Shown one piece after another: positions 34,451 to 43,160 of a stretch of 64,000 nucleotides of DNA. Made by a program: the position numbers and the translations under genes. The notes below the pieces were generated by a model that had not been told where the DNA came from, ran no database searches, and saw nothing but the letters and a program-made list of their open reading frames with translations. Position 1 is the stretch's first letter. Each line of letters starts with the position of its first letter. The stretch is from DATAXV01 sp036272915 (GTDB lineage Bacteria; Chloroflexota; Dormibacteria; Dormibacterales; Dormibacteraceae). Location of the stretch: positions 34,260-98,259 of the forward strand of contig DATAXV010000160.1 of the NCBI GenBank assembly GCA_036272915.1. The letters run 5' to 3'.

Positions 34451-35697
34451 GACACGCCGGCGGGCACCCCCGCCCGCGACCAGAGCAGCTCGTGGAAGAA
34501 GCCATCGAGCGTGCTCGCCGCCGCGGCCCAGGAGTAGGTCTCCTCGGCCCTCCTCCGGCCTGCCGCGCCCATGCGGGCGGCGAGGGCGGGGTCGTCGAGC
34601 AGCCTGATCACGGCGTCCGCGAAGGCCTCGGCATCGTCCTCGAGCAGGATCTCCTCGCCGGGCTTGAGCTCGATCCCCTCGGCCCCGATGCGGGTGGAGA
34701 CGATGGCCTTGCTCATGGCCAGGCTCTCGACCACCTTCAGGCGCGTGCCGCCGCCGATCCGGAGGGGGACGACGCTGACGGCCGCGGAGGCGATGTGCGG
34801 TCGGAGGTCCTCGACGAAGCCGGTGACCTCGATCCTCGGACCAGCCTGCGCCAGGACCTCCGCCGGCGGATGGCTGCCGACGATCTTCAGACGCGCGTCG
34901 GGTCGCGCCGCGGCGATCCGCGGCCAGATCTCGCGGAGCAGGAACAGGACCCCGTCGTGATTGGGGAAGGTCGAGAGCAGCGCGAAGAAGAGGATGGTCC
35001 GGCCGTCAGGAGCCGGGTCGGTGGGCCGGCTGCGGTAGAACTCGGTGTCGGCGGCGTTGGGGATGACCCGGGTCCGCGCCGTCGGGACCTCGGCCAGGAT
35101 GCGGCGCTCGTCGGTGGCGCTGCAGGCGCAGATGCCGTCGGCGGCTCGGAACGCCGCCAGCTCTTCGCGGCGGACCTTCCGCCAGTTGAGGGATGCGTAG
35201 ACGCGCCGGTCGAGCCCGACGTCACCGCGCGCCATCTGATGGGCGAGGTCGTGGGCGATTTCGTGCGTGTCCAGGATCAGCGGAGGCCGCCGGGCGGGCA
35301 GGTAGTGGGCCAGGTCGGGGAACTCGAGGTCGATCACGTCGAAGGAGCGCTCCCCGATCAGTGAGGCGAGGGCGTCGCGCAACGGTGGGTTGTGGTGGCG
35401 GAGCCGTTCGTAGCTATGTGGCGTCGCCATCGAGCGCAGCTGCAGAAGGCGCTTGGCGCGACCGTCGTCCCCTCGCGGGTTGGGGACGAGTACGACGTCC
35501 TCGCAGTAGTCACCCATCGCCCGCCGGCACTCGTTGATGTCGAACTCCGAATCGACCGGGGCGACGGCGGTGATGTCGGCCCGCCTGGCGATCTCCGTCA
35601 TGAGGCCGTGGATGCGGACCTGGGCACCGAATCGGGGAGGGCTGGCGGGGATCCGGGACACATGCAGGATCCGCAGCCTTGAGGATGTCGTCGTCAC
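34447..35697 (-). CDS. Glycosyltransferase, GT4-type GT-B fold
   Basis: The enzyme (416 residues from the GTG at 35697) starts LRILHVSRIPASPPRFGAQ with the acceptor-side glycine region, carries LILDTHEIAHDLAH, SATDERRI, VIPNAADTEFY and the donor-binding VVPLRIGGGTRLKVVESLAMSKAIVST with E-x7-E. I chose the GTG because GAGGTGAC lies directly upstream; the frame extends to 35784. It closely resembles the GT at 37024-38223 in layout. It is the first gene of the GT-Gfo/Idh-epimerase operon. Confidence 0.88.
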   Translation of the reverse strand: MTTTSSRLRILHVSRIPASPPRFGAQVRIHGLMTEIARRADITAVAPVDSEFDINECRRAMGDYCEDVVLVPNPRGDDGRAKRLLQLRSMATPHSYERLRHHNPPLRDALASLIGERSFDVIDLEFPDLAHYLPARRPPLILDTHEIAHDLAHQMARGDVGLDRRVYASLNWRKVRREELAAFRAADGICACSATDERRILAEVPTARTRVIPNAADTEFYRSRPTDPAPDGRTILFFALLSTFPNHDGVLFLLREIWPRIAAARPDARLKIVGSHPPAEVLAQAGPRIEVTGFVEDLRPHIASAAVSVVPLRIGGGTRLKVVESLAMSKAIVSTRIGAEGIELKPGEEILLEDDAEAFADAVIRLLDDPALAARMGAAGRRRAEETYSWAAAASTLDGFFHELLWSRAGVPAGVS

Positions 35698-35876
35698 GTC
35701 ACCTCGATGGTAGGTACGTGCATCACCCGGTTCTATGGGACGGGGCGGTGGAGGCCGGGCGGCCGGCCCGGGTACCAGGGACATTTCGGAAGGCGGGCAC
35801 GGGACATCCCTTCGACTGTCCCACCGCGATCCACGAACGGCTCCGTTGATCGGTGACTACTTGGATCGAGTCCGCC

Positions 35877-36047
35877 TCACCTCCGGGAGAAGAAGAGGAC
35901 CACCACGGCAGTCCCCGCCACGGCTCCCGAAGCAGTGCCCATCACCCCGGGCAGAGGCGTGTCGGAGGCAACGGAGAAGTCGTAGCCGAGAGCGACCAGA
36001 ACCATCCAGAGCGCGACCAGGGGCAGGCAGCGGACGAGGCGTCTCAT
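35877..36047 (-). CDS. Small membrane protein (56 aa), function unknown
   Basis: The frame encodes two hydrophobic segments (about 7-22 and 34-52) around a short polar loop SVASDTPLP and ends FFSRR. I chose the ATG at 36047; an in-frame TTG at 36101, one base before the acyltransferase stop codon, would add 18 Arg-rich residues. The gene lies directly downstream of an LbH acyltransferase. It may be a small accessory of the locus; no family is recognised. Confidence 0.45.
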   Translation of the reverse strand: MRRLVRCLPLVALWMVLVALGYDFSVASDTPLPGVMGTASGAVAGTAVVVLFFSRR

Positions 36048-36101
36048 CCTCGGTCGGCGCCCGGCGGCGCCGGCGTCCGGACGTTCCTCGATCAGCCGCA
36101 A

Positions 36102-36692
36102 CTAATCGACGTCGCGACGGCGCGACGGACGCAGCATCGCCGCGGCGGGGCCGGTCACGACCGCACCCGGCGGCACGGGGTGGGTCACCACCGCGCCGGC
36201 GCCGACGATCGCCCCGTCACCGATTGTCACGCCCTTCAGAATGACCGCCCGACACCCGATCCAGACGCCGTCTCCGATGTTGACGGGACGAGGTATCGCC
36301 GGCCCGCCGTCGAGGCCGTGCTGGTCGGTGTCCATGATCACGACGTCCCACGCTATCGCACAGTCTCGCCCGATGCGCACCTTCTCCTGCGCGATCACCT
36401 CGGTACGCCGATTCAGGTAGGTGCCCTTCCCGATCAAGATGCGGCCCGCGTCGATGCACTCCAAGCGAACACCTGGGTAGAGCGTGCAGCTCTCCACCTC
36501 GACGCCACCGGAGCCCCGCACCTTGATCCTCGGCATGGGCCGGCCCGGCATCACCACGGGCCATCCACTGACCCTGGCGAATCGGACTCGGTAGAGCACG
36601 CCAAGGAGGAGTCCCCATATCGGCGTCACCGCGAGTCGATGTCGAATGCGGGCCGCGAACGACTGGCGGAGGGGGGGCGCGCCGGTGATCAC
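36102..36692 (-). CDS. Left-handed beta-helix acyltransferase 2
   Basis: A 196-residue LbH protein with an N-terminal hydrophobic patch (about 22-36), hexapeptide coils through GKGTYLNRRTEVIAQ and a C-terminal coil DGVWIGCRAVILKGVTIGDGA. The catalytic-base candidate is His in DTDQHGLDGG. It is related to acyltransferase 1 (same VILKGVTIGDGA end) and probably adds acetyl or another acyl group to a sugar. GTG start at 36692. Confidence 0.85.
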   Translation of the reverse strand: MITGAPPLRQSFAARIRHRLAVTPIWGLLLGVLYRVRFARVSGWPVVMPGRPMPRIKVRGSGGVEVESCTLYPGVRLECIDAGRILIGKGTYLNRRTEVIAQEKVRIGRDCAIAWDVVIMDTDQHGLDGGPAIPRPVNIGDGVWIGCRAVILKGVTIGDGAIVGAGAVVTHPVPPGAVVTGPAAAMLRPSRRRDVD

Positions 36693-37023
36693 GACGTCCG
36701 GCCGCTCCGACTCGGGGCAAGCCTCATGCCACTGATCCTTCCAGACATGCCGTCCCTGGAGACTGGGAGGATCCGGACCAGAGGGTTGGGTCCCGGTCCC
36801 GCGTTGGTGACGGGGTCGGCAGGACCTGCTCGAGGCGACGCTCGGCCCGCTCCCATCCGCGGGAGCTCCTCATCGAACGGATCGAGCGTTCCAGCGGACG
36901 AGGTGGCTCCAAGTCGCCCAGGGAGCCTGACGACACCTCCATCGGCATCAGCAAGGTGTCGGAAGGCCGGGCCCGAACGTCCTTCCGGCGGGCGAGCGGG
37001 CCGGGCGATCGAGGGCCGGGCGT
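36693..37023 (-). other. 331-bp gene-free interval upstream of acyltransferase 2
   Basis: No convincing coding frame on either strand. It contains several GGGAC and GTCC words, including GGGACCGGGACC on the minus strand about 110 bases before the acyltransferase start, but the second half-site at 28-30 bases is not clear (CTCCCAG only). It probably holds the acyltransferase promoter and the 3' end of the upstream GT transcript. Confidence 0.4.
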
Positions 37024-38223
37024 TCAGGCCGCCCTGGCGCCCTCCAAGACCTCGCCGTGAAAATCACGGAGTCGATCGGTGATGGCCGCCCAGCCGTACT
37101 CGAGTTCGACCAGCCTCCTCCCGGTGGCCGCGAGCTGCCGGGCGAGCCGGCGGTCCCGGAGCAAGCGCACCACCTGGCGTGCGAACAGCTCCGGCTCCTC
37201 GGCGACGAGGAGATGCTGGCCGTCACGGACGGCGAGTCCCTCGCACCCGATCGGGGTCGAGACCACCGGCCTGCCCGACGCCAGCGCCTCGAGGATCTTG
37301 AGCCGCGTGCCGCCGCCCATCCGCAGCGGGGCGACGACGACCGCGGCCTGCTCGAAGTTGGGCCGCATGTCCTCGACCCAGCCGGTCACGTCAATGTGGG
37401 GGCCGGCCAGCCGCTGGAGCTCCTCGGAGGGGCGCTGCCCGGCGATCCGGAAGCGGGCGCCGGGCACCTCCCGGCGGACGAGGGGCAGGACCTCGCGAGC
37501 GAAGTGCATCGCGGCGTCATGGTTGGGTCGGTAGCTCTGGATCCCGGTGAAGAGGATGTCGTTGGACGTCTCCGGGATCTCGGTCGGGCGGAAGAAATCG
37601 AGGTCGACGCCGTTGGGAACGACGATGCTGGGCCGCGGCGTCGCGCCGGCGGCGATCTGCTGCTCCCGGTCCGACGTGAAGACGAGGCCGTCGAAGCGGC
37701 GCCAGCTCCCCAGCTCGGCGCGCCGGAACTTCCGCTCCTCGAGCCGGTTGTAGGCCTTCCGCAGCGGCGAGCGCTCGATGTCGGCCATACGGCCCAGGAG
37801 CTCGTGCTCGATGTTGTGCTCGTCGAGGATGAGCCTGGCGCCGGAGCCGAAGTCAAAGCCTGCCATCTGGCTCGACTCGACCTGGATCACGTCGACCGAC
37901 GCAACCAGGGATGAGATCTCCCGCTGCAGCGGCGCCGAGCGGACCATGAGGTGCTGATAGGTCATCGGCGTGACCATGGCGAGGGCTTGTGCCGGACGCT
38001 TGAGGTCGCGTGCGGCTCGGGTGACGGGCACGGTGTGGAGCCGCTGGACGAACTCGCGCATGGCCTCGAGGTTGTCGGCGCCGTCGGGTTGGACGAACGT
38101 CAACAGCGTCACCTCGTCATGCCGGGCGAGGTGGCGAACGAACTGGAAGTTGCGGGTCGCCGCGCCCCAGTGCGGGGGATAGGGAAGGCTCGGCGCGATG
38201 AACAGGATCCGGCGCGAACTCAA
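37024..38223 (-). CDS. Glycosyltransferase, GT4-type
   Basis: The 399-residue GT-B enzyme starts with a TTG codon preceded by a perfect AAGGAGG at a suitable distance, which fixes the start. Motifs: FIAPSLPYPPHWGAATRNFQ (sugar-acceptor glycine loop), LILDEHNIEHELL, FTSDREQQ, VPNGVDLDFF and VVAPLRMGGGTRLKILEALASGRPVVST with the donor-binding glutamates. It lies 12 bases downstream of the flippase gene. It is similar in plan to the GT at 34447-35697. Confidence 0.9.
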   Translation of the reverse strand: MSSRRILFIAPSLPYPPHWGAATRNFQFVRHLARHDEVTLLTFVQPDGADNLEAMREFVQRLHTVPVTRAARDLKRPAQALAMVTPMTYQHLMVRSAPLQREISSLVASVDVIQVESSQMAGFDFGSGARLILDEHNIEHELLGRMADIERSPLRKAYNRLEERKFRRAELGSWRRFDGLVFTSDREQQIAAGATPRPSIVVPNGVDLDFFRPTEIPETSNDILFTGIQSYRPNHDAAMHFAREVLPLVRREVPGARFRIAGQRPSEELQRLAGPHIDVTGWVEDMRPNFEQAAVVVAPLRMGGGTRLKILEALASGRPVVSTPIGCEGLAVRDGQHLLVAEEPELFARQVVRLLRDRRLARQLAATGRRLVELEYGWAAITDRLRDFHGEVLEGARAA

Positions 38224-38235
38224 GACTCGTCCTCC

Positions 38236-39801
38236 TTACTCCCCGGCAGCCATGGTCTGGCTCTCGCCGGCGCTCGATCGCCGGCCGCTGAGCACCCGGC
38301 GGATGATTCTCAATCCCTCTTGCTGCTCCTCCTTGGTGGGGACTCGGAGCAGCAGCGCGAGGGCGGTGAAGACGACCCCGCCCACACCGACCTCGGCGAC
38401 GAGACCATAGCGGCGAACGAGGAGAACGCAGACCGCCATGCCCGCGGTGGCGAGCAGGCTGCGCGTGATCCGCGGCACCACCCGCCAGGTCAGGAACCTG
38501 CGCCCGACGACGATGCCGATGAGGGCGATCAGGATCTCGGTCATCAGCAGGGCCAGGGCGGCACCGATGGCACCGTTGTGCCGCTGGTTCTGGAACTGTG
38601 GGATCAGGATCAGGTTGGCGGCCATGTTGAAGACGCCGGCGCCGCCCATCACGATCGTCCACATCGTCTGCCGCCCGGCCGCGATCAGGACCGTGGCGAC
38701 GATGATGTTGAGGTACATGGGTATGGCGGCCAGGGCGAGGATCTGCATGACCGGCACGGCCGGCGCGAACCACTGACCGTAGAGCGTCATCACCATCGGC
38801 TGGGCCACCAGCACCACGCCGACCGCGATGGGAAGGCTGAGCACCACCGACAGCTCCAGCGGCGGGCGTGAGAGCTTGCGCAGCTGGCGGCGGCCACCCT
38901 CGCGGAACGCGGCGCTGAGACGCGGCAGCCAGGCCGTGGCGAGGATGGTGGGGACGAACAGGATCGTCCCGAACAGCTTGGTCGGCATCCCGTAGTAGCC
39001 GAGCACCGCGGGCGGGGCCAGGATCCCGACCAGGCTGGCGTCGATCCAGAGATAGAAGGTGTAGGAGATGGCGTAGGCCCAGTAGGCCATGCTCTCGCGC
39101 ATGAACGCGCGAAGGCCGCGCAGACACTCGCCCCAGGCGATGTTGACGTAGCGCCGGATCCACATCCAGTCGGCAAGCAGCACCACCGCGGCGGCCACGA
39201 CCATCAGCCAGGCCAGGGCGTTGGCGCGGAAGCCGACCAGCACCAGGGCAACACCGAGCACGGCGGCCAGGCCCTTGTTGAGGATGTCGCTGTAGGCCTG
39301 GTACTTCATCCTCTCAATGCCCTGGAAGGCCGCCTGCATCGGCTCGGAGAGGAGCATGAAGGCGGTGAGCACGGCGGCGACGTAGAGGAAGGCGCGTTCG
39401 GTGTTCGCGTATCGCGCCAGGTGGATGTAAACGATGGTGAAGCCGATGCAGGGGACGCAGGCCACCGCCCGCACGGTCAGCGCCGTCGCCAGCAGGGCCG
39501 GGGCGCGGGTCCGGTCCCGGGCGATCTCGCGGATCAGCATGGTCCGGCTGCCCATTCCGCAGAGGGCCATCAGCAGGCCGTTCGCGGACCAGACCAGGAC
39601 CAGGAATCCGCTCCCGGCAGGACCGAGCAGGCGAGGCACGATGACGGTCCAGACCAGGGTCAGGGTCCAGGTCGTGACCTGGCTCATGCTGAGGGCGAGA
39701 AGGTTGGCGAGGATCCGGTTGCCCGCCCCTCCGCTGGTGCTCCGAGCGGGGGAGGGCGCGGCCGCCACCGGACGGGATACGGCGATAGGCGGGGGACGCA
39801 C
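38236..39801 (-). CDS. Polysaccharide flippase (Wzx/MATE-like, RfbX type)
   Basis: The 521-residue membrane protein has about 14 helices after a 30-residue Pro/Ala-rich start, with segments such as LGPAGSGFLVLVWS and AYWAYAISYTFYLWIDASLVG typical of polysaccharide biosynthesis flippases. It should move the undecaprenyl-linked repeat unit across the membrane to the Wzy polymerase. It is followed 12 bases later by a glycosyltransferase and is divergent from an acyltransferase. Confidence 0.92.
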   Translation of the reverse strand: MRPPPIAVSRPVAAAPSPARSTSGGAGNRILANLLALSMSQVTTWTLTLVWTVIVPRLLGPAGSGFLVLVWSANGLLMALCGMGSRTMLIREIARDRTRAPALLATALTVRAVACVPCIGFTIVYIHLARYANTERAFLYVAAVLTAFMLLSEPMQAAFQGIERMKYQAYSDILNKGLAAVLGVALVLVGFRANALAWLMVVAAAVVLLADWMWIRRYVNIAWGECLRGLRAFMRESMAYWAYAISYTFYLWIDASLVGILAPPAVLGYYGMPTKLFGTILFVPTILATAWLPRLSAAFREGGRRQLRKLSRPPLELSVVLSLPIAVGVVLVAQPMVMTLYGQWFAPAVPVMQILALAAIPMYLNIIVATVLIAAGRQTMWTIVMGGAGVFNMAANLILIPQFQNQRHNGAIGAALALLMTEILIALIGIVVGRRFLTWRVVPRITRSLLATAGMAVCVLLVRRYGLVAEVGVGGVVFTALALLLRVPTKEEQQEGLRIIRRVLSGRRSSAGESQTMAAGE

Positions 39802-39879
39802 GATTGCGACTGTAGGAAACGGCTCAACTCAGGTACATAGGCCTTCGCGCCCCCCTCCGGCCGAGGACCAGGAGGGCCC

Positions 39880-39893
39880 GGGACCCCAGTCCC
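39880..39893. promoter_or_regulatory. GGGAC-N4-GTCCC inverted repeat
   Basis: GGGACCCCAGTCCC in the divergent region between flippase and acyltransferase, of the same form as 13710-13723 (GGGACTCGAGTCCC). A candidate operator shared by two divergent promoters. Confidence 0.4.
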
Positions 39894-39902
39894 TGCCCGA
39901 TC

Positions 39903-39940
39903 GGGACCCTGGGCGGATGGCTCCGCGAGGGCCCATTTCG
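39903..39940 (+). promoter_or_regulatory. Bipartite GGGAC-(28)-GCCCATTTCG element
   Basis: GGGAC at 39903 and GCCCATTTCG at 39931, 28 bases apart. With the acyltransferase start at 39983 the element ends 42 bases upstream, matching the other sites; with the ATG at 39941 it would touch the start codon. This favours 39983. Confidence 0.5.
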
Positions 39941-39982
39941 ATGGCGACGAAGCAGCCACAGAATCAACTCGATCACGTGAAC

Positions 39983-40609
39983 ATGTCAACAGCACACAAC
40001 CGGGAGATCGACGCGATCTCGGTTCCAACGGCCCCGCGGTCCGCACGGCTCAGACGCTGGGTCGCCGGCGGCATCGAGTTCGTCAGCAATCACGCCGTCA
40101 CCCATGTCCCCTCCCACGGCGTTCGGCGCCTCTGGTACCAGCGGATGTTCGGCGTGCAGATGGGCCGCGGCGCGTCAATCCACCTGGGCTGCTCGATCTG
40201 GCTCGACAGCCCCGGTCGCGCTCGCCGGGAGCGCCTGCTCCGGATCGGCGCCAGGGCCTGGATCGGGCAGGGCAGCACCCTCGACGTCCGCTACGGGATA
40301 GAGATCGGCGACGACGTCGCCATTTCGCCCATGGTCGTCATCCTCACCGCCACCCACGACCCCGAGCACCCCTCCTTCCCCATGGTCGGGAAGCCGGTTG
40401 TGATCGAGGACCACGCCTGGATCGCGACCCGTGCGATGGTCATGCCCGGTGTCCGCATCGGCCGGGGCGCGATCGTCGCCGCCGGCGCCATCGTCACCCG
40501 GGACGTGCCCCCTGGGACGATCGTGGGCGGCGCGCCGGCCCGTCCCATCGGCCAGCGGCACCTGGATCCGCGCTATCAGCTGGGCGACGCCGCCCTTCCC
40601 TTCGCGTGA
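39983..40609 (+). CDS. Left-handed beta-helix acyltransferase 3
   Basis: The 208-residue protein is of the WcaF/maltose O-acetyltransferase type: FGVQMGRGASIHLGCSIW, IEIGDDVAISPMVVILTATHDPEHP with the catalytic His, then EDHAWIATRAMVMPGVRIGRGA and the end GGAPARPIGQR. In-frame ATGs at 39941 and further upstream exist; I prefer 39983 because the promoter-like element ends at 39940. It is followed one base after its stop by the ATG of the GT2 gene. Confidence 0.85.
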   Translation: MSTAHNREIDAISVPTAPRSARLRRWVAGGIEFVSNHAVTHVPSHGVRRLWYQRMFGVQMGRGASIHLGCSIWLDSPGRARRERLLRIGARAWIGQGSTLDVRYGIEIGDDVAISPMVVILTATHDPEHPSFPMVGKPVVIEDHAWIATRAMVMPGVRIGRGAIVAAGAIVTRDVPPGTIVGGAPARPIGQRHLDPRYQLGDAALPFA

Positions 40610-40610
40610 G

Positions 40611-41885
40611 ATGAGCGAGGCTGGGCAGGTGTTGAGCGCGATCCGCCTCGACGCCGAGATGTCCGGGGCCAGCGTGGTGCTGGCCGTCGTCCTCCTCGTG
40701 GCCGGGCTGCCCGCCGCGGCCGGCGTCTGCCACCTCCTGCTCCTGGTCATCGCCAGCCGGCTCGATCGCCAGCCGGCGCCCCAGGGCACGCCGCGGAGCC
40801 GGCTGCTGGTGCTGGTACCGGCGCACAACGAGGCGGCGATCATCGCCTCCTGCGTCTCCGGCCTCCTGGCCCAGCGCTACCCGGAGGACCTGCGCCGGGT
40901 CGTGGTCATTGCCGACAACTGCGAGGACACGACCGCCGCCGCAGCCGTGTCGGCAGGGGCCGAGGTGTGGGAGCGGAGGGACCCGACCCGCCGCGGCAAG
41001 GGCTATGCCCTCCGCTGGGCCTTCGACCGGGTTCTGGCCGAAGAGCAGGCCGACGCCCTCGTCGTCGTTGACGCCGACGCCCGCACCGATCCCGATCTGC
41101 TCCGCGAGCTGGAGAGCAGCTTCGCCGCCGGATCCGACGCCGTCCAGGCCGACTACGTGGTCGAGCCCGACTCCAACTCACCCCGCGCCCATCTGGAGGC
41201 GGCGGCGGTGCTGCTTCGCAACCGGGTCCGCTTCGCCGGGCTGCAGGCGCTGGGTCTCTCCGGCGGCCTCTCCGGGAGCGGCATGCTCTTCAGCCGGGGG
41301 CTGCTCCAGTCCCACCCCTGGGAGGCGTTCTCCACGACCGAGGACTCCGAGTACGGCCTCGAGCTGGTGGCGTCGGGGGTCCCGCCCTTCTACGCCGGCC
41401 GGGCCCACCTGGTGGCACCCACCACCCCCAGCTCGGCGGGCGCACACAGCCAGGGCGTGCGCTGGGAGGGCGGGCGCTTCTCGTCGATGATCAGTCACTC
41501 TAGGCGGCTGCTCGAGGTCGCCTTCCAGCGCCGCCAGCCCTTGCTCCTGCTGAAGGCCTGGGACGCCGCCCTGCCCCCCTTCACCACACTCGGCCTGATC
41601 GCGGCGGTGGGCACCATCTCCTCGGTGATCCTGGCCGCTCTCTGCCTGATCCCCTGGTTCGGCGTCACCACCTGGGCCGTGGCCATCGTCCTGCTCCCCG
41701 TCTACGTCTTCGGAGGACTCTGGGCGGCGGGTGCCTCGCGGTCCACCTACCTGGCGCTGCTCTCCTTCCCGCTCTTCATCTACCGGAAGCTTCTCGTCTA
41801 CGCCCACGTCGCCGGCCGGCGCGCGGACACCCAGCAATGGGTGCGCACCGAGCGCCGCGACGAGACCGGCGCGCCGAAGTCGTGA
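40611..41885 (+). CDS. Membrane glycosyltransferase family 2
   Basis: The 424-residue protein has an N-terminal hydrophobic helix (about 20-48), a GT-A domain with LVLVPAHNEA, the metal-binding VVDADARTD, a TTEDSEYGLELV acceptor region and the QxxRW-like GVRWEGGR, then three or four C-terminal helices (about 318-400). This is the layout of processive or membrane GT2 enzymes such as hyaluronan/cellulose synthase relatives. It starts one base after the acyltransferase stop codon. The sugar is unknown. Confidence 0.9.
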   Translation: MSEAGQVLSAIRLDAEMSGASVVLAVVLLVAGLPAAAGVCHLLLLVIASRLDRQPAPQGTPRSRLLVLVPAHNEAAIIASCVSGLLAQRYPEDLRRVVVIADNCEDTTAAAAVSAGAEVWERRDPTRRGKGYALRWAFDRVLAEEQADALVVVDADARTDPDLLRELESSFAAGSDAVQADYVVEPDSNSPRAHLEAAAVLLRNRVRFAGLQALGLSGGLSGSGMLFSRGLLQSHPWEAFSTTEDSEYGLELVASGVPPFYAGRAHLVAPTTPSSAGAHSQGVRWEGGRFSSMISHSRRLLEVAFQRRQPLLLLKAWDAALPPFTTLGLIAAVGTISSVILAALCLIPWFGVTTWAVAIVLLPVYVFGGLWAAGASRSTYLALLSFPLFIYRKLLVYAHVAGRRADTQQWVRTERRDETGAPKS

Positions 41886-41926
41886 GTAGCCGGGAGAAAT
41901 CCGGGACGAAGGGCCCAGACGGAGTC

Positions 41927-41966
41927 GGGACTGGGCTCCTGACGGCGGCAGAGAGCGCCCATTTCC
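41927..41966 (+). promoter_or_regulatory. Bipartite GGGAC-(30)-GCCCATTTCC element
   Basis: GGGACT at 41927 and GCCCATTTCC at 41957, 30 bases apart; the element ends 34 bases before the ATG at 42001. The second half-site is identical over 10 bases to the one at 13764. Confidence 0.55.
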
Positions 41967-42000
41967 TTCCCTCCGGGCGGGGGCATACGTTTCCAACGAG

Positions 42001-43107
42001 ATGATTCGACACTTCTCCGTCGCCGCCGGGGCCGACCGACGCTCGCAGGTGGGCATCGGGGTCGTCGGCTACGGCTACTGGGGACCGAACCTGGTCCGGA
42101 ACTTCGCCGAGCAGCCGGACGCGCGGATGGTGGCGGTCTGCGACGCCCGCACCGAACGGCTTAACTCGGTCGCCATCCGCCATCCCTCCGTCGGCGTGAC
42201 CGACGACTTCCAGGATCTGCTCAACGCCCCGGACATCGACGCCATCGCCGTGGCGACGCCCTCGAAGAGCCACTACTCGCTGGCCCGGCAGGCGCTGCTG
42301 GCCGGCAAGCACGTGCTCGTCGAGAAGCCGATGACGCAGACCTCCGAGCAGGCCGAGGAGCTCGTCGAGCTGGCCGACCGGCGCGGTCTGGTCCTGATGG
42401 TGGACCACACCTTCGCCTACACCGGATCCGTCCAGAAGATCCGCGAGCTGGTCAACAACAACGAGCTGGGACGGCTCTACTACTGGGACTCCGTCCGGGT
42501 CAACCTGGGACTGTTCCAGCAGGACGTCAGCGTCCTCGACGACCTGGCCGTCCACGACCTCTCGATCATGGACCACGTCCTCGGGATGCTCCCCGAGGCG
42601 GTGGCGGCGACCGGCGTCGCTCACGTGCCCGGCCGGCCGGTCAACACCGCCTACCTGACCTGCTACTTCGCGACCGACATGCTCGCCCACTTCCACGTCA
42701 ACTGGCTCTCGCCGGTCAAGGTCCGCCGCACGCTGATCGGCGGCGACCGCCGGATGGTCGTCTACGACGACAACGAGCCCAGCGAGAAGGTGAAGGTCTA
42801 CGACAGCGGCATCACCGTCGGTGAGGACGAGGACCGGCGCATCGAGCTGAAGATCGGCTACCGCGCCGGCGATGTGTGGGCGCCCAAGCTGCCCCTGGAC
42901 GAGGCTCTCAACGTCGAGACCGCTCACTTCGTCGAGTGCATCAGGGAGAGCAAGGTGCCCCGCACCGACGGACGCGCCGGCTGGCGCGTGGTGCGGATTC
43001 TCGAGACGGCGGCCCGCTCCCTCGCCGAGCACGGCCGCCCGATCGAGATCAGCTGGTCGCCGGCCGTCACCAAGAGCGACGTCGCCACCCCCGGAAGCGC
43101 TGCCTGA
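42001..43107 (+). CDS. Gfo/Idh/MocA-family oxidoreductase 2
   Basis: The 368-residue protein has the Rossmann motif VGYGYWGPNLVRNF (about residues 20-33), the family lysine in VLVEKPMTQT (about 108) and DDLAVHDLSIMDHVLG with the active-site histidine region. It is similar to UDP-N-acetylglucosamine/glucuronate 3-dehydrogenases (WlbA/WbpB type). Such an enzyme could supply a 3-keto sugar to the DegT aminotransferase at the other end of the locus and so to an acyltransferase. That pathway is inference. It is a single-gene unit closed by a strong hairpin. Confidence 0.9.
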   Translation: MIRHFSVAAGADRRSQVGIGVVGYGYWGPNLVRNFAEQPDARMVAVCDARTERLNSVAIRHPSVGVTDDFQDLLNAPDIDAIAVATPSKSHYSLARQALLAGKHVLVEKPMTQTSEQAEELVELADRRGLVLMVDHTFAYTGSVQKIRELVNNNELGRLYYWDSVRVNLGLFQQDVSVLDDLAVHDLSIMDHVLGMLPEAVAATGVAHVPGRPVNTAYLTCYFATDMLAHFHVNWLSPVKVRRTLIGGDRRMVVYDDNEPSEKVKVYDSGITVGEDEDRRIELKIGYRAGDVWAPKLPLDEALNVETAHFVECIRESKVPRTDGRAGWRVVRILETAARSLAEHGRPIEISWSPAVTKSDVATPGSAA

Positions 43108-43108
43108 G

Positions 43109-43160
43109 GACGGCGGGCGCCGACAGGTTCGACACCATCGCACCGTAGGCGCCCGCCGTC
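43109..43160 (+). terminator. 13-bp perfect stem after the last polysaccharide gene
   Basis: GACGGCGGGCGCC (43109-43121) pairs perfectly with GGCGCCCGCCGTC (43148-43160) around a 26-base loop. It starts one base after the stop codon. It probably ends the polysaccharide locus transcript; the 230 bases that follow hold no gene. Confidence 0.65.

Noticed and set aside
36693..37023. Possible extra copy of the GGGAC-CCCAT element
   Set aside because: GGGAC words are present but CCCAT at 28-30 bases is not, and the distance to the start codon is too long.
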